A stretch of 64,000 bases of DNA from Hydrogenophaga sp. IBVHS1 (GCF_002127265.1 NZ_NFUU01000001.1:1612001-1676000), one strand, 5' to 3'; shown: positions 10,669-18,604, counted from the stretch's first letter. Notes: a model not told the origin generated them from the letters alone. Numbers and translations: made by a program.

Positions 10669-11646
10669 ATGGCCGGAACCAGTCTGCTTGCCCTGATCGA
10701 CGACATCGCCACGCTGCTTGACGATGTGGCCGTGATGACGAAGGTCGCTGCACGTCAGGGTCTTTCGGCGGCCGACGACGTGGCCGCCATGACCCAGATG
10801 GCGGCCAAGAAAACCGCTGGCGTGCTGGGCGACGATCTGGCGCTCAATGCCCAGCAGGTCACCGGCGTGAAGGCCGACCGCGAGCTGCCCGTGGTGTGGG
10901 CGGTGGCCAAGGGTTCGATGCTCAACAAGGCCATCCTGGTGCCTGCCGCGCTCGTCATCAGCGCTTTTGCGCCCTGGGCCATCACGCCGCTGCTCATGCT
11001 CGGCGGCCTGTTCCTTTGCTACGAGGGCGCCGAGAAACTCTGGCATGTTTTCGGGCCGCACAAGGCCGAGGACGACGCCCACCGGCGGGAACTGGTCGAG
11101 GCGGTGGCCAATGAAAATGTGGACCTGGTGGCTTTCGAGAAGGAAAAGATCAAGGGCGCTGTGCGCACCGATTTCATCCTCTCGGCAGAGATCATCGTGA
11201 TCACCCTGGGCACCGTGGCGGCCGTCAGCATGGGCCAGCGCGTCGCCGTGCTGGTGGGCATCTCGCTGCTCATGACCGTGGGTGTTTACGGCCTCGTGGC
11301 GGGCATCGTGAAGCTCGATGACCTCGGCCTGTACCTCAACCAGCAGACCGCCGCCTGGAAGCGCGCCCTTGGGCGCGGCATCCTTGTTGCGGCCCCGTGG
11401 CTCATGAAGACGCTGTCCGTGCTCGGCACGGCTGCCATGTTCCTGGTGGGCGGTGGCATCCTGGTGCACGGCATACCTGCCGTGGGCCACGGCATCGAGG
11501 AATTCGCGGCCACGCTGGGCTGGGTCGGCCCGGTGATCTCCAGCCTGGCGGGGGCGCTGGCAGGCTTGGTGGCTGGTGCGGTGGTGGTGGTCGTGATCAG
11601 CTTGCTGGGGCGCCTGCGCGGCAACAAGCCATCGCCCAGCGCCTGA
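10669..11646 (+). CDS. DUF808 (YedI-like) inner-membrane protein
   Basis: This 325-residue membrane protein matches the DUF808/YedI family, whose function is not established. It starts [31 protein letters not shown], the conserved amphipathic opening of the family. [14 protein letters not shown], the family's YEGAEKLWH block and several hydrophobic segments follow (near residues 85-115, 170-200, 240-265 and 280-310). ATG 10669 was chosen because it begins the conserved block, while earlier starts lie inside the dioxygenase gene. The gene ends 3 nt from the convergent stop of the next gene, so there is no room for a separate terminator. Confidence 0.85.
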   Translation: MAGTSLLALIDDIATLLDDVAVMTKVAARQGLSAADDVAAMTQMAAKKTAGVLGDDLALNAQQVTGVKADRELPVVWAVAKGSMLNKAILVPAALVISAFAPWAITPLLMLGGLFLCYEGAEKLWHVFGPHKAEDDAHRRELVEAVANENVDLVAFEKEKIKGAVRTDFILSAEIIVITLGTVAAVSMGQRVAVLVGISLLMTVGVYGLVAGIVKLDDLGLYLNQQTAAWKRALGRGILVAAPWLMKTLSVLGTAAMFLVGGGILVHGIPAVGHGIEEFAATLGWVGPVISSLAGALAGLVAGAVVVVVISLLGRLRGNKPSPSA

Positions 11647-11649
11647 GCG

Positions 11650-12879
11650 TCAAAGCGCGAGTCCTTTCATGCGCAGCGGCGGTGGGCCGGCTTTGGCGTG
11701 CTTCGCCACCGGGCGACCTGTGCCCCAGGCCGCGGCGCCAGGGCCGTGTTGCACGAGGCGTGCCGTTGCTGCGGCCCCGGCATCCGGGGCACCAGCGGCG
11801 CTCGTGCCCATGCCTGCCGCCTGGCCCAGCGCCTGCCCCCCCACGAGCAAGGCTGCGTTCAGCGCAGTTTGTTTCAGGCCATGGTGCGGATGCACGGCCT
11901 TTCGCAATTCGCCCGGCAGCTCCCTGCCCAGCAGCTTCACGAACTGGCGCATGTCGTCCACCACCAGGCCGGCTGTGGAGCGATGGCGCAAGCGGTGCAT
12001 GTTTTCCAGCATCGTCACTGGATTCCATTCGATGCTGCCCGCCGGGCCCTTGCCGCCCGAGAGACCCAGCATTCGGGCAGGTGCGCGCGTGATCAGGGCT
12101 TCCTGAATCGCTACCCGCACACCGACGCCGCCCAGCGCGACAGCCGGCGCCGCCAGCAAACCAACGCCGCCCCAGATTGCCGTGGTGGCCAGGCCGGATG
12201 CCAGGCCCACTGAAGTAATGGCCTGTGTGGCGGTCACCGGCAGGTTCGCCGCCAGCGTGCCTGACGCGTAGGCCAATGAGTTCATTGCACGGCATTTACC
12301 GGGTGCCCTGCTCACGCGTTCGGTGAACTCGGCCCCTTTGCGGTGGCGCGCTTCCACCGCGTACATCGCGGTGGATAGCACCGCCGCAGCGGGAGCCACA
12401 GCGGCGGCGCCCACCACGGCGCCCACTGGTGCGCCGACCAACGCCCCCACACCGCCAGCTGCCGCACCCACAAAAGCGCCCGCCAGCGCACCTGCGCCTG
12501 CGGCTAGAGCCACGGGCAGCGTGGTGGACAAGCTCACCATGCCAGACCTGGCAAAACGGCACAGACCATCGACCCGCCTGGCCTTGGCAACCAGTTGGGG
12601 CAGCTCTCCCGGCTGGTAGCCGTCGCGGGCAAGCTGATCCGTAAGGTCCGCAGCGACCCGGCCCAGCACAAAGGGCGCCGCAGCGGGTGCAACGCCGAAC
12701 GCCTTCGCGGTAGACCGTCCGAGGCATCCCACGACGTCACCCCGCAAGGCGTTCGATCGAGCGAAGAGGAGCGCTGCGGGTGATGCAGCGGGCGCGGCGT
12801 CAGGCCAGCGCGACCAGGCAACGGGATGGGCAGCCGGCCGCAGAAACACATGGGCAGGATGCTGAAGAACGAGGGGCAT
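11650..12879 (-). CDS. Unrecognised glycine-zipper protein
   Basis: I do not recognise this 409-residue protein. The middle (about 123-168) is almost pure Gly/Ala/Val with regular small-residue spacing (AGAGALAGAFVGAAAGG), as in glycine-zipper segments that pack into membranes or pores. A second hydrophobic stretch lies at about 218-257. Between and after them are charged segments, including EWNPVTMLENMHRLRHR and a predicted helix around DDMRQFVKLLGRELPGELRKA, and the C-terminus is Ala/Gly/Pro-rich. There is no classical signal peptide. The start is uncertain because no good Shine-Dalgarno precedes 12879. Coding is supported by the long open frame and codon pattern, but the family is unknown. 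It is divergent from the TIR gene, with 160 bp between them. Confidence 0.6.
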   Translation of the reverse strand: MPLVLQHPAHVFLRPAAHPVAWSRWPDAAPAASPAALLFARSNALRGDVVGCLGRSTAKAFGVAPAAAPFVLGRVAADLTDQLARDGYQPGELPQLVAKARRVDGLCRFARSGMVSLSTTLPVALAAGAGALAGAFVGAAAGGVGALVGAPVGAVVGAAAVAPAAAVLSTAMYAVEARHRKGAEFTERVSRAPGKCRAMNSLAYASGTLAANLPVTATQAITSVGLASGLATTAIWGGVGLLAAPAVALGGVGVRVAIQEALITRAPARMLGLSGGKGPAGSIEWNPVTMLENMHRLRHRSTAGLVVDDMRQFVKLLGRELPGELRKAVHPHHGLKQTALNAALLVGGQALGQAAGMGTSAAGAPDAGAAATARLVQHGPGAAAWGTGRPVAKHAKAGPPPLRMKGLAL

Positions 12880-12987
12880 CGGGACACGGGAAGCGAGGAA
12901 TACCTGCGACCTTACGGGCCGCCGGTGACATCCTCATGACGGGGGATGTCCGTCCCGCAAACACACGCCGCGCACCGCGCACAGGCC

Positions 12988-13021
12988 TAGAATGACCCAG
13001 CGCCTTTCGGGGCGCGTCATT
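12988..13021 (+). promoter_or_regulatory. Candidate promoter and leader hairpin of the TIR gene
   Basis: A TAGAAT -10-like hexamer (12988-12993) overlaps the first arm of an interrupted inverted repeat. AATGAC (12991-12996) pairs with GTCATT (13016-13021), and CGCC (13001-13004) pairs with GGCG (13011-13014) around a 6-nt loop. The element lies 19 nt before the TIR start codon. It could be a protein-binding site overlapping the start of transcription or a leader RNA hairpin. Confidence 0.4.
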
Positions 13022-13039
13022 CCCGGGGGGCCTCGCTGC

Positions 13040-14572
13040 ATGGACGGGATCTTCATCAGTTATCGGCGTGACGATTCGGCGGGCTATGCCGGTCGCCTCT
13101 ACGACCGCCTGGCCGCACATTTCGGCGCGGGCCGTGTGTTCATGGACGTCGAAGGCATCGAGCCCGGCACAGACTTCGTCACGGCGATCGAGAACGCTGT
13201 GGGTTCCTGCCGCGTGCTCATCGTCGTGATTGGCGATGAGTGGCTGAACACCACCGACGCGGCCGGACGCCGCCGCCTTGACGACCCAAACGACTTCATC
13301 CGGCTCGAAACCGCCATTGCGCTCAAGCGCAACATTCGCGTGGTGCCTGTGCTCGTGGGCGGAGCGCTCATGCCACGCGCCGAGGATCTGCCCGAAGAAC
13401 TGCGCCCGCTGGCGCGCCGTCAGGCGATCGAGGTAAGCCACAAGCAGTGGGAGGCTTCCACGGCTGAGCTCATCCGGGCACTGGACAGCCTGCTTCCAGG
13501 CGCAGGTGACCCCGTGGACCCACCCCTGCCACCGCCTGACGATTCATCGTGGCGGCGATGGCTGGCTGGCGCTGGCGTGGTTTTTGCCGTCATCGTTGCG
13601 GGTTGGTGGGGCCTGTCCGGGCCGGCTCGCGAGACCCACACCGAGGCGTCGTCCAGGCCCACCCTGAGTGCCGGTGCTCCTGCGCGGGAGGACACCCCGA
13701 GCCCCGCATCCACTTCCACACCTGCGGCTGCAGCCGTTGCCGCCAGGCCACCGCCGGTGGAAGTGGCGGCGGCGCCCACGTCGCCGGTGGATGCCACAAG
13801 AGCGCCAGCCCGCCCCACCACCATCACTCCCCCGGCGGCAACTGCCACGGCGCCTGCGCGTGTGGCGGTTGCCCCGCCTGCGCCCACGCCCAAGCCCCCG
13901 GCGCCGGCGCCGGCGCCGGCGCCGGCCATCGCGCCCCCGATCAGCACGCCACCGCGGGCCGCCGCCGCCCCCGATGCCGCCCGTGCACCCACGCCAGACA
14001 GCCGCCTGCCGCGAGCGGGCGAGACCTGGACCTACACCACCAGCGGCAAATGGCCGACCAGTCCGAAGCGCACAGTGGTGATCGGCGTTCAGTCCGTCGC
14101 TGCGGGGCAGGTCACCGACACCCTGCGTGCCGATCCCTCGGCCGGGGTGCCTGCCGAGGTTCGCAACCCGCCCGCCGGCGCGCCCGGTTTCGTCAACTGG
14201 AGCCTCCTGGGCAACGAATTCAGTCCGTACCTCGGTGCCTTCACCGACCTCTCGGCACTGGGCACGCAACGCGGATTCACCACGCCCAGCGTGGATGGCC
14301 AATGGGGTCAGTGGTACTCCGAAGCCCGCGTGCTCGGGCAGGAGCCGGTCACCGTGCCGGCGGGCCGTTTCAATGCCTACAAGGTCGAGGTGTCGAGCAA
14401 TCGCCAACCCAGTGGCGGTGCGGGATCGATGCAGGTTGAGCCGGTGCGAATTCACTACCTGATCTGGTACGCGCCTGAAGTCAAACGGTACGTCAAGATG
14501 CAGCGCCGCGTGATCGTGGCCTCGGGCGCCGAAAACGAAAAGGATCTGTTCGAGCTGGTGGCGCACCGCTGA
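13040..14572 (+). CDS. Membrane-anchored TIR-domain protein with C-terminal extracytoplasmic domain
   Basis: This 510-residue protein opens with a bacterial TIR domain (about 1-150): IFISYRRDDSAGYAGRLYDRL, then GRVFMDVEGIEPG and VLIVVIGDEWL. Glu90 in DFIRLE is at the position of the catalytic glutamate of TIR NAD-cleaving enzymes. A Pro-rich stretch and one transmembrane helix (about 174-192, GAGVVFAVIVAGWWGL) follow, then a Pro/Ala/Thr-rich linker (about 200-320) and a C-terminal beta-rich domain (about 325-510) that I do not recognise. Orientation is probably N-terminus inside and C-terminus in the periplasm. The start at 13040 opens the conserved MDGIFISY block. Bacterial TIR proteins act in defence or signalling; which applies here is not shown. 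Confidence 0.8.
   Translation: MDGIFISYRRDDSAGYAGRLYDRLAAHFGAGRVFMDVEGIEPGTDFVTAIENAVGSCRVLIVVIGDEWLNTTDAAGRRRLDDPNDFIRLETAIALKRNIRVVPVLVGGALMPRAEDLPEELRPLARRQAIEVSHKQWEASTAELIRALDSLLPGAGDPVDPPLPPPDDSSWRRWLAGAGVVFAVIVAGWWGLSGPARETHTEASSRPTLSAGAPAREDTPSPASTSTPAAAAVAARPPPVEVAAAPTSPVDATRAPARPTTITPPAATATAPARVAVAPPAPTPKPPAPAPAPAPAIAPPISTPPRAAAAPDAARAPTPDSRLPRAGETWTYTTSGKWPTSPKRTVVIGVQSVAAGQVTDTLRADPSAGVPAEVRNPPAGAPGFVNWSLLGNEFSPYLGAFTDLSALGTQRGFTTPSVDGQWGQWYSEARVLGQEPVTVPAGRFNAYKVEVSSNRQPSGGAGSMQVEPVRIHYLIWYAPEVKRYVKMQRRVIVASGAENEKDLFELVAHR
13900..13923 (+). repeat. GGCGCC hexanucleotide microsatellite in the TIR gene
   Basis: Four perfect tandem copies of GGCGCC lie in the linker-coding part of the TIR gene and encode part of a Pro-Ala run. 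Gain or loss of a unit adds or removes two residues without a frameshift. Confidence 0.85.
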
Positions 14573-14583
14573 GGCAGGTCTGC

Positions 14584-14597
14584 TTGACATGGGTCAA
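14584..14597 (+). promoter_or_regulatory. FNR/ANR-type box upstream of the hemerythrin-like gene
   Basis: TTGACATGGGTCAA is a perfect inverted repeat TTGAC-N4-GTCAA, very close to the FNR/ANR consensus TTGAT-N4-ATCAA. A CCTAGA -10-like box at 14617-14622 predicts transcription from about 14629. That puts the site near -39 to -41, the classical class II activator position. It lies 75 nt before the start codon. Confidence 0.65.
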
Positions 14598-14671
14598 TGC
14601 CATGTGCGCAGCACATCCTAGACTGGGGTCGAGTGCCGTGGAATGGCCCGGCATCCTGCGAGGAACCCAAC

Positions 14672-15229
14672 ATGATCACAACGCCTTCCGCGGCCAATAC
14701 CCCCAACAACGCAGCCAATGCGCCCATCACCAACTTCACCGAGTGCCACGCGGGCATTCTGAGTCAACTGCGAATGCTGGACGAACTGCCGGGGCTGCTC
14801 GTTTCTGCCGTTCGTGCCCGGCAGGTCGCCAGAGAATCGCTGGCCTTCTTTCAAACTGCCATCTTTGAACATCACGCGGAGGAAGAGCGTGACCTTTTCC
14901 CGGCAGTGCTGGCCAGTGCACAGTCCGACGCCGAGCGTGACCTCGTGCGGACAGTGACCGATCGCCTCACGCTGGAGCACCGCGTACTCGAGGGGCTGTG
15001 GAAGTCGCTGGAAGAAGCGCTTAAACGGGCGTCCCACGGCCAGGACGCCGACCTGAATGGCCAGGACCTCTACCGGCTGGTCGAAAGTTATGCAGCGCAT
15101 GCCAGCTTCGAGGAGTCCAAATTCCTGCCCCTGGCTGAGCTCATTCTTGGCCGCAACAGCAACCACATGGCGGCGCTGGGGTTGTCGCTGCACATGAGGC
15201 ACGTTCAGGTTCGACCGGCCTACATCTGA
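14672..15229 (+). CDS. Hemerythrin-like (HHE cation-binding) domain protein
   Basis: This cytosolic four-helix-bundle protein of 185 residues probably binds a di-iron centre and is used elsewhere for oxygen, nitric oxide or iron sensing and storage. Candidate metal ligands are spread as expected: ECHAGIL near the start, IFEHHAEEERDLFP, LTLEHRVLEGLW, and YAAHASFEESKFLPLAE. ATG 14672 was chosen because a GAGGAA Shine-Dalgarno precedes it and because upstream starts fall in the promoter with its FNR-like box. That box suggests induction under low oxygen or nitrosative stress, consistent with the family. The gene appears to be monocistronic. Confidence 0.85.
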   Translation: MITTPSAANTPNNAANAPITNFTECHAGILSQLRMLDELPGLLVSAVRARQVARESLAFFQTAIFEHHAEEERDLFPAVLASAQSDAERDLVRTVTDRLTLEHRVLEGLWKSLEEALKRASHGQDADLNGQDLYRLVESYAAHASFEESKFLPLAELILGRNSNHMAALGLSLHMRHVQVRPAYI

Positions 15230-15259
15230 GCAACCATCGTTCCGGGCAGGGCAGAATCT

Positions 15260-15279
15260 GGTGGTTCGATCGAACCACC
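15260..15279. promoter_or_regulatory. 20-bp perfect palindrome, candidate operator of the hydrolase gene
   Basis: GGTGGTTCGATCGAACCACC reads identically on both strands. A CAGAAT -10-like hexamer ends 3 nt before it, so the palindrome would cover the transcription start, a typical repressor position. It lies 10 nt before the TTG start of the hydrolase. No T-tract follows, so a terminator is unlikely. Confidence 0.55.
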
Positions 15280-15289
15280 GGAAAACGCC

Positions 15290-16039
15290 TTGAACGATTC
15301 ACTGCCAACCACCCCCGCTTTCGTCCTCGTCCACGGTGCCTGGCATGGCGCGTGGTGCTGGCAGCGCGTGCTGCCGTTGCTTCGCGCCGCGGGCCCTCCG
15401 GCCCATGCCGTCACGCTCACCGGCCTGGGCGAGCGCGCCCACCTCCTGTCGGCCGAGATCGATCTGCACACCCACATCCAGGATGTGATGGGCCTCATCG
15501 ATGCGGAAGAACTGCAAAGCGTGGTGCTCGTGGGCCACAGCTACGCGGGCATGGTCGTCACCGGTGTGGCCGACCGGCTGCAACGCGAGCGGCCGGGCAC
15601 GCTCGCCCATCTGGTTTACCTCGATGCCGCCGTGCCATACCCCGGTGACAGCTGGAGCAGCCACCATTCGGCTGAAACGAAGCAGGCCCGCATTGACGCG
15701 TCGAAACCCAGCGGGGGGCTCAGTTTTCCACCGCCTGACGCCGCCATCTTTGGCCTTTCGGGTGCGGACCGCGACTGGGTGAACCGCCGCCAGACACCCC
15801 AGCCCTTCAGGCTCTACCAGCAGCCACTGGACTTTGATGGCGAGCGCGTGGCCGCCGCGCCGCGCACCTTCATCGACTGCACCTCGCCCGCCCTGGCCAC
15901 CATTGCACCAGCGCGCCAGCGGGTGCGCAAGGAAGCCGGTTGGCAGGTGCTCGAAATGGCCACCGGCCACGACCCGATGGTGAGCGAACCCCATGCACTT
16001 GCCGAGCTGTTGCTGGGCATCCAGCGCACCAGTGCCTGA
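15290..16039 (+). CDS. Alpha/beta-fold hydrolase (esterase-like)
   Basis: This 249-residue single-domain alpha/beta hydrolase is probably a cytosolic carboxylesterase. The oxyanion-hole region is FVLVHGAWHGAWCW, the nucleophile elbow is VGHSYAG (Ser84), the likely acid is Asp112 in LVYLDAAVP, and the catalytic His is H227 in ATGHDPM. The pattern resembles the plant methylesterase/hydroxynitrile-lyase type branch common in Burkholderiales. The start is taken as TTG at 15290, preceded by GGAAAA at 15280-15285. No in-frame ATG lies near the conserved strand, and the upstream palindrome rules out a longer protein. The DUF1624 gene starts 4 nt after its stop, so the two are probably an operon. Confidence 0.85.
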   Translation: MNDSLPTTPAFVLVHGAWHGAWCWQRVLPLLRAAGPPAHAVTLTGLGERAHLLSAEIDLHTHIQDVMGLIDAEELQSVVLVGHSYAGMVVTGVADRLQRERPGTLAHLVYLDAAVPYPGDSWSSHHSAETKQARIDASKPSGGLSFPPPDAAIFGLSGADRDWVNRRQTPQPFRLYQQPLDFDGERVAAAPRTFIDCTSPALATIAPARQRVRKEAGWQVLEMATGHDPMVSEPHALAELLLGIQRTSA

Positions 16040-16043
16040 ACCC

Positions 16044-16793
16044 ATGACGCAGCGCCTGGATCGCATCGACCTGCTGCGCGCCGCGGCCATGCTGTGGATG
16101 ACGGCATATCACTTCTGCTTCGACCTGAACTTTTTTGGCTTGCTGCGTGAAGACTTCTACCGCGATCCGTTCTGGACCTGGCAGCGCACGGCCATCGTGA
16201 GTTTGTTTCTGTTGACCGCCGGGCTTTCCCAGGCGGTGGCGCTGCACCAGGGGCAGCCCTGGGCGCGCTTCTGGCGGCGCTGGCTTCAGGTGGCGGGTGC
16301 GGCGCTTCTGGTATCGGCCGGCTCGCTGCTGGTGTTCCCCAAGAGCTTCATCTACTTCGGGGTGTTGCACGGCATTGCGGTCATGCTGATCGTGGCCCGA
16401 GTCACGGCCGGCTGGGGCGCCTGGCGCTGGCCGCTCGGTGCGTTGATGATCGCGCTGCCGTTTGCTGCACCTCCGGCCATGGCGGCCTGGCCGGCGCTGG
16501 AGGTGTTCAACTCCCCCTGGCTCAACTGGCTGGGATTCATGAACCGCAAGCCGATCACCGAAGACTACGTGCCGCTGTTGCCGTGGATGGGTGTGGTCTG
16601 GTGGGGCATGGCGGCAGGGCAATGGGCCCTGAAGCAGCAACCGGGGTGGCTGGGCGTGGCCGAGGGAGCGGCCACAGGTGCAAGACGCGCGCTGGTCACG
16701 CTGGGGCGCTGGAGCCTGTCTTACTACCTGGTGCACCAGCCGGTGTTGATGGGCTTGATCTGGTTGACGACAACCTTCTTGCGCGCGCCCTGA
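16044..16793 (+). CDS. DUF1624 / heparan-alpha-glucosaminide acetyltransferase-like membrane protein
   Basis: This is a multi-spanning inner-membrane protein of 249 residues. It opens with the family signature RLDRIDLLRAAAMLWMTAYHFCFDLNFF, whose His aligns with the catalytic His region of the HGSNAT-like acyltransferase superfamily. Further blocks include IVSLFLLTAGLSQAV, FIYFGVLHGIAVMLI and PLLPWMGVVWWGMAAG, and a final helix after YYLVHQPVLMGLIW. About seven hydrophobic segments can be counted. A role in transferring an acyl group across the membrane is known for distant relatives only; here it is inference. The ATG lies 4 nt after the hydrolase stop. Confidence 0.8.
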   Translation: MTQRLDRIDLLRAAAMLWMTAYHFCFDLNFFGLLREDFYRDPFWTWQRTAIVSLFLLTAGLSQAVALHQGQPWARFWRRWLQVAGAALLVSAGSLLVFPKSFIYFGVLHGIAVMLIVARVTAGWGAWRWPLGALMIALPFAAPPAMAAWPALEVFNSPWLNWLGFMNRKPITEDYVPLLPWMGVVWWGMAAGQWALKQQPGWLGVAEGAATGARRALVTLGRWSLSYYLVHQPVLMGLIWLTTTFLRAP

Positions 16794-16819
16794 ACGCGGC
16801 AGGAAGGAGAGGCCGGGCC

Positions 16820-16894
16820 AGCCGCCGGGCCGCCCCCAAGGCAGGCCCAGCCCCCTTGGGGGGCAGCGACCCGCGCAGCGGTGGAGCGTGGGGG
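16820..16894. repeat. Dispersed intergenic repeat with inverted arms, possible bidirectional terminator
   Basis: The segment contains perfect 9-bp inverted arms CCCCCAAGG (16833-16841) and CCTTGGGGG (16854-16862) with a 12-nt loop, followed by GCAGCGACCCGCGCAGCGG and GGAGCGTGGGGG. I recognise this composition as a repeat common between genes in Comamonadaceae. It lies between the ends of two convergent genes, so it could also terminate both. It has no strong T-tract. Confidence 0.6.
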
Positions 16895-16898
16895 TTGC

Positions 16899-17678
16899 TT
16901 ACTGGATCTTGGCCTTGTCGCGCAGGCCTTGCTGGAAATCCTTCAGCTTCTGCTGCTGCATCTGCTGGGCGATCTGGGGCTTGATGTCATCGAACTTGGG
17001 CATTTCTGCCTGGCGAACATCGTCCACACGAATGATGTGCCAGCCAAACTGGCTTTTGACGGGCTCCTGCGTCATCTGGCCTTTTTCGAGCTTGACCATG
17101 GCTTCGGAGAACTCGGGCACGTAGCTGGCGGCGGCAGCCCAGTCAAGGTCACCACCGTTGGCGCCGGAGCCCGCGTCCTTGGATTGCTTCTTGGCGATCT
17201 CGTCGAATTTGCCGCCGGCCTTGAGCGACTTGATGATGGCCTTTGCCTCGTCTTCCTTTTCCACCAGGATGTGGCGGGCGCGGTATTCCTTGCCGCTGTT
17301 GGCCGCCACGAGCTGGTCGTATTCGGCCTTGAGGTCGGCGTCCGTCACGGGGTTCTTCTTCTGGAAGTCGGCGAAAAGGGCGCGGATCATAATGGTTTCA
17401 CGCGCCAGCGCCATCTGGTTCTTGTATTCCTCACTCGAACCCACGCCGCGCTTCTGCGCTTCCTGCATGAAGATCTCGCGCAGCACCACTTCTTCCTTCA
17501 GCTGAGCGCGGATCGACTCGTCCACGGGCCGTCCAGATGCAGCGATCTGCTCGGCCAGCACGTTCAGACGCGCAACCGGCACGGGCTTGCCATTGACGAT
17601 GGCCACGTTCTGGGCGGAGGCCAGCGTGGCGGTCGTGATCAGCACGGCCGCGGTCAGGGCCGACAGGGAAAATTTCAT
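16899..17678 (-). CDS. Periplasmic peptidyl-prolyl isomerase, parvulin (PpiC/SurA-like) family
   Basis: This 259-residue folding helper for envelope proteins has a signal peptide at 1-22 (hydrophobic core LTAAVLITTATLASA, cleavage probably after ASA). An N-terminal helical chaperone-like region (about 30-130) precedes a parvulin domain (about 130-225: YRARHILVEKEDEAKAII, GGDLDWAAAASYVPEFSEA, VKSQFGWHIIRVDD). The C-terminal tail is a charged, Gln-rich helix. GAGGAACACC immediately before the ATG is a strong Shine-Dalgarno. It is the third gene of a probable yciB-bolA-parvulin operon, with 98 bp between it and the BolA gene. Confidence 0.93.
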   Translation of the reverse strand: MKFSLSALTAAVLITTATLASAQNVAIVNGKPVPVARLNVLAEQIAASGRPVDESIRAQLKEEVVLREIFMQEAQKRGVGSSEEYKNQMALARETIMIRALFADFQKKNPVTDADLKAEYDQLVAANSGKEYRARHILVEKEDEAKAIIKSLKAGGKFDEIAKKQSKDAGSGANGGDLDWAAAASYVPEFSEAMVKLEKGQMTQEPVKSQFGWHIIRVDDVRQAEMPKFDDIKPQIAQQMQQQKLKDFQQGLRDKAKIQ

Positions 17679-17776
17679 GGTGTTCCTCGGGTGAAAAAAA
17701 GGTTGGAGCTGTCCCGCGCACGGGGGTTCAGCGGACAGGTATCAGAACGTAGCGCCAGCCTGCGTCATTTCGCGGC

Positions 17777-18052
17777 TCAGGCCTTGATCTCGATGGCCAG
17801 GGCGTGCAGGCCTGCGTCGGTGAATTTTTGCAGCGCATCATACACAAGCCGGTGCTGCGCCACGCGGCTCCGCCCGGCGAACACGGGCCCGCCAATCCGA
17901 ACCCGGAAGTGGGTGCCGAAACCCAGGCCGTTGGCGCCCGCATGGCCCGCATGGTCGGCGCTCTCGTCGATCACTTCGAGTTGAACGGGCGATAGCGCTT
18001 CGCGAAGGCGGGCTTCGATGGCCTCGGCCGTGGGTACAGTGGGCTCGGTCAT
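17777..18052 (-). CDS. BolA family protein
   Basis: This small 91-residue cytosolic protein belongs to the BolA family, which works with monothiol glutaredoxins in iron-sulfur and stress regulation. Family landmarks are [20 protein letters not shown], the glycine-rich THFRVRI segment, and [14 protein letters not shown] with the conserved His. The ATG overlaps the yciB stop as ATGA, so translation is coupled; a longer in-frame reading would run into yciB. There are no signs of truncation. Confidence 0.92.
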   Translation of the reverse strand: MTEPTVPTAEAIEARLREALSPVQLEVIDESADHAGHAGANGLGFGTHFRVRIGGPVFAGRSRVAQHRLVYDALQKFTDAGLHALAIEIKA

Positions 18053-18591
18053 GATTTTTCCACCGCGTCGTCCTTGAGGTAGCGCGATATGTACAGGCCC
18101 TGGCCGACGATGAAGACCACCGGAAAGATGTAGCCCCAGAGCTTGAAGTCGACCCAGAACTCGGTGGAGAAATAGGCCGCCACATAGCCGTTGATGGCCG
18201 CCATGAAAAGGAAGTAAGCCACCCAGGCCACGGTGAGCTTCGCCCACACCGGCTCAGGCAGCTTCAGCTGACTACCGAGCAGGATCTGAAGGAAGTTTTT
18301 CTTCCAGATCCACAGGGCAGCGGCCAGCACGATCGCCATGCTGGCGTACAGCACGGTGGGCTTCCACTTGATGAAGCGTTCGTCCTGCAGGAAGAGGGTG
18401 AGGGCGCCGAACACCAGCACCAGCACCAATGTGACTTTGTGCAAGGTCTGCAAGCGTCGGTCAATGGCGTAGATCAGGGCGGTCTGCAAGACGGTGGCGG
18501 CCATCAGGACGCCGGTGGCGGTGTAGATGTCGGCCAACTTGTAGGCGGCCACGAACAACGCGATGGGAAAGAAGTCGATGAGGAAACGCAT
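18049..18591 (-). CDS. yciB: Septation protein A / YciB family inner-membrane protein
   Basis: This 180-residue polytopic membrane protein matches YciB in length and sequence; YciB is linked to cell-envelope synthesis and septation. It starts [23 protein letters not shown]. Conserved [37 protein letters not shown] and [16 protein letters not shown] follow, with about five hydrophobic segments. ATG 18591 was chosen because it begins the family motif. A GATAAT box ends 7 nt before it and no Shine-Dalgarno is present, so the message may be leaderless. The stop overlaps the BolA start. Confidence 0.94.
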   Translation of the reverse strand: MRFLIDFFPIALFVAAYKLADIYTATGVLMAATVLQTALIYAIDRRLQTLHKVTLVLVLVFGALTLFLQDERFIKWKPTVLYASMAIVLAAALWIWKKNFLQILLGSQLKLPEPVWAKLTVAWVAYFLFMAAINGYVAAYFSTEFWVDFKLWGYIFPVVFIVGQGLYISRYLKDDAVEKS

Positions 18592-18598
18592 GCGGGGG

Positions 18599-18604
18599 AT
18601 TATC
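18599..18604 (-). promoter_or_regulatory. -10-like box for yciB, possible leaderless promoter
   Basis: On the minus strand GATAAT is followed by 7 nt and then the yciB ATG. It is the same layout as at map and trhO, with no visible Shine-Dalgarno. Confidence 0.5.
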
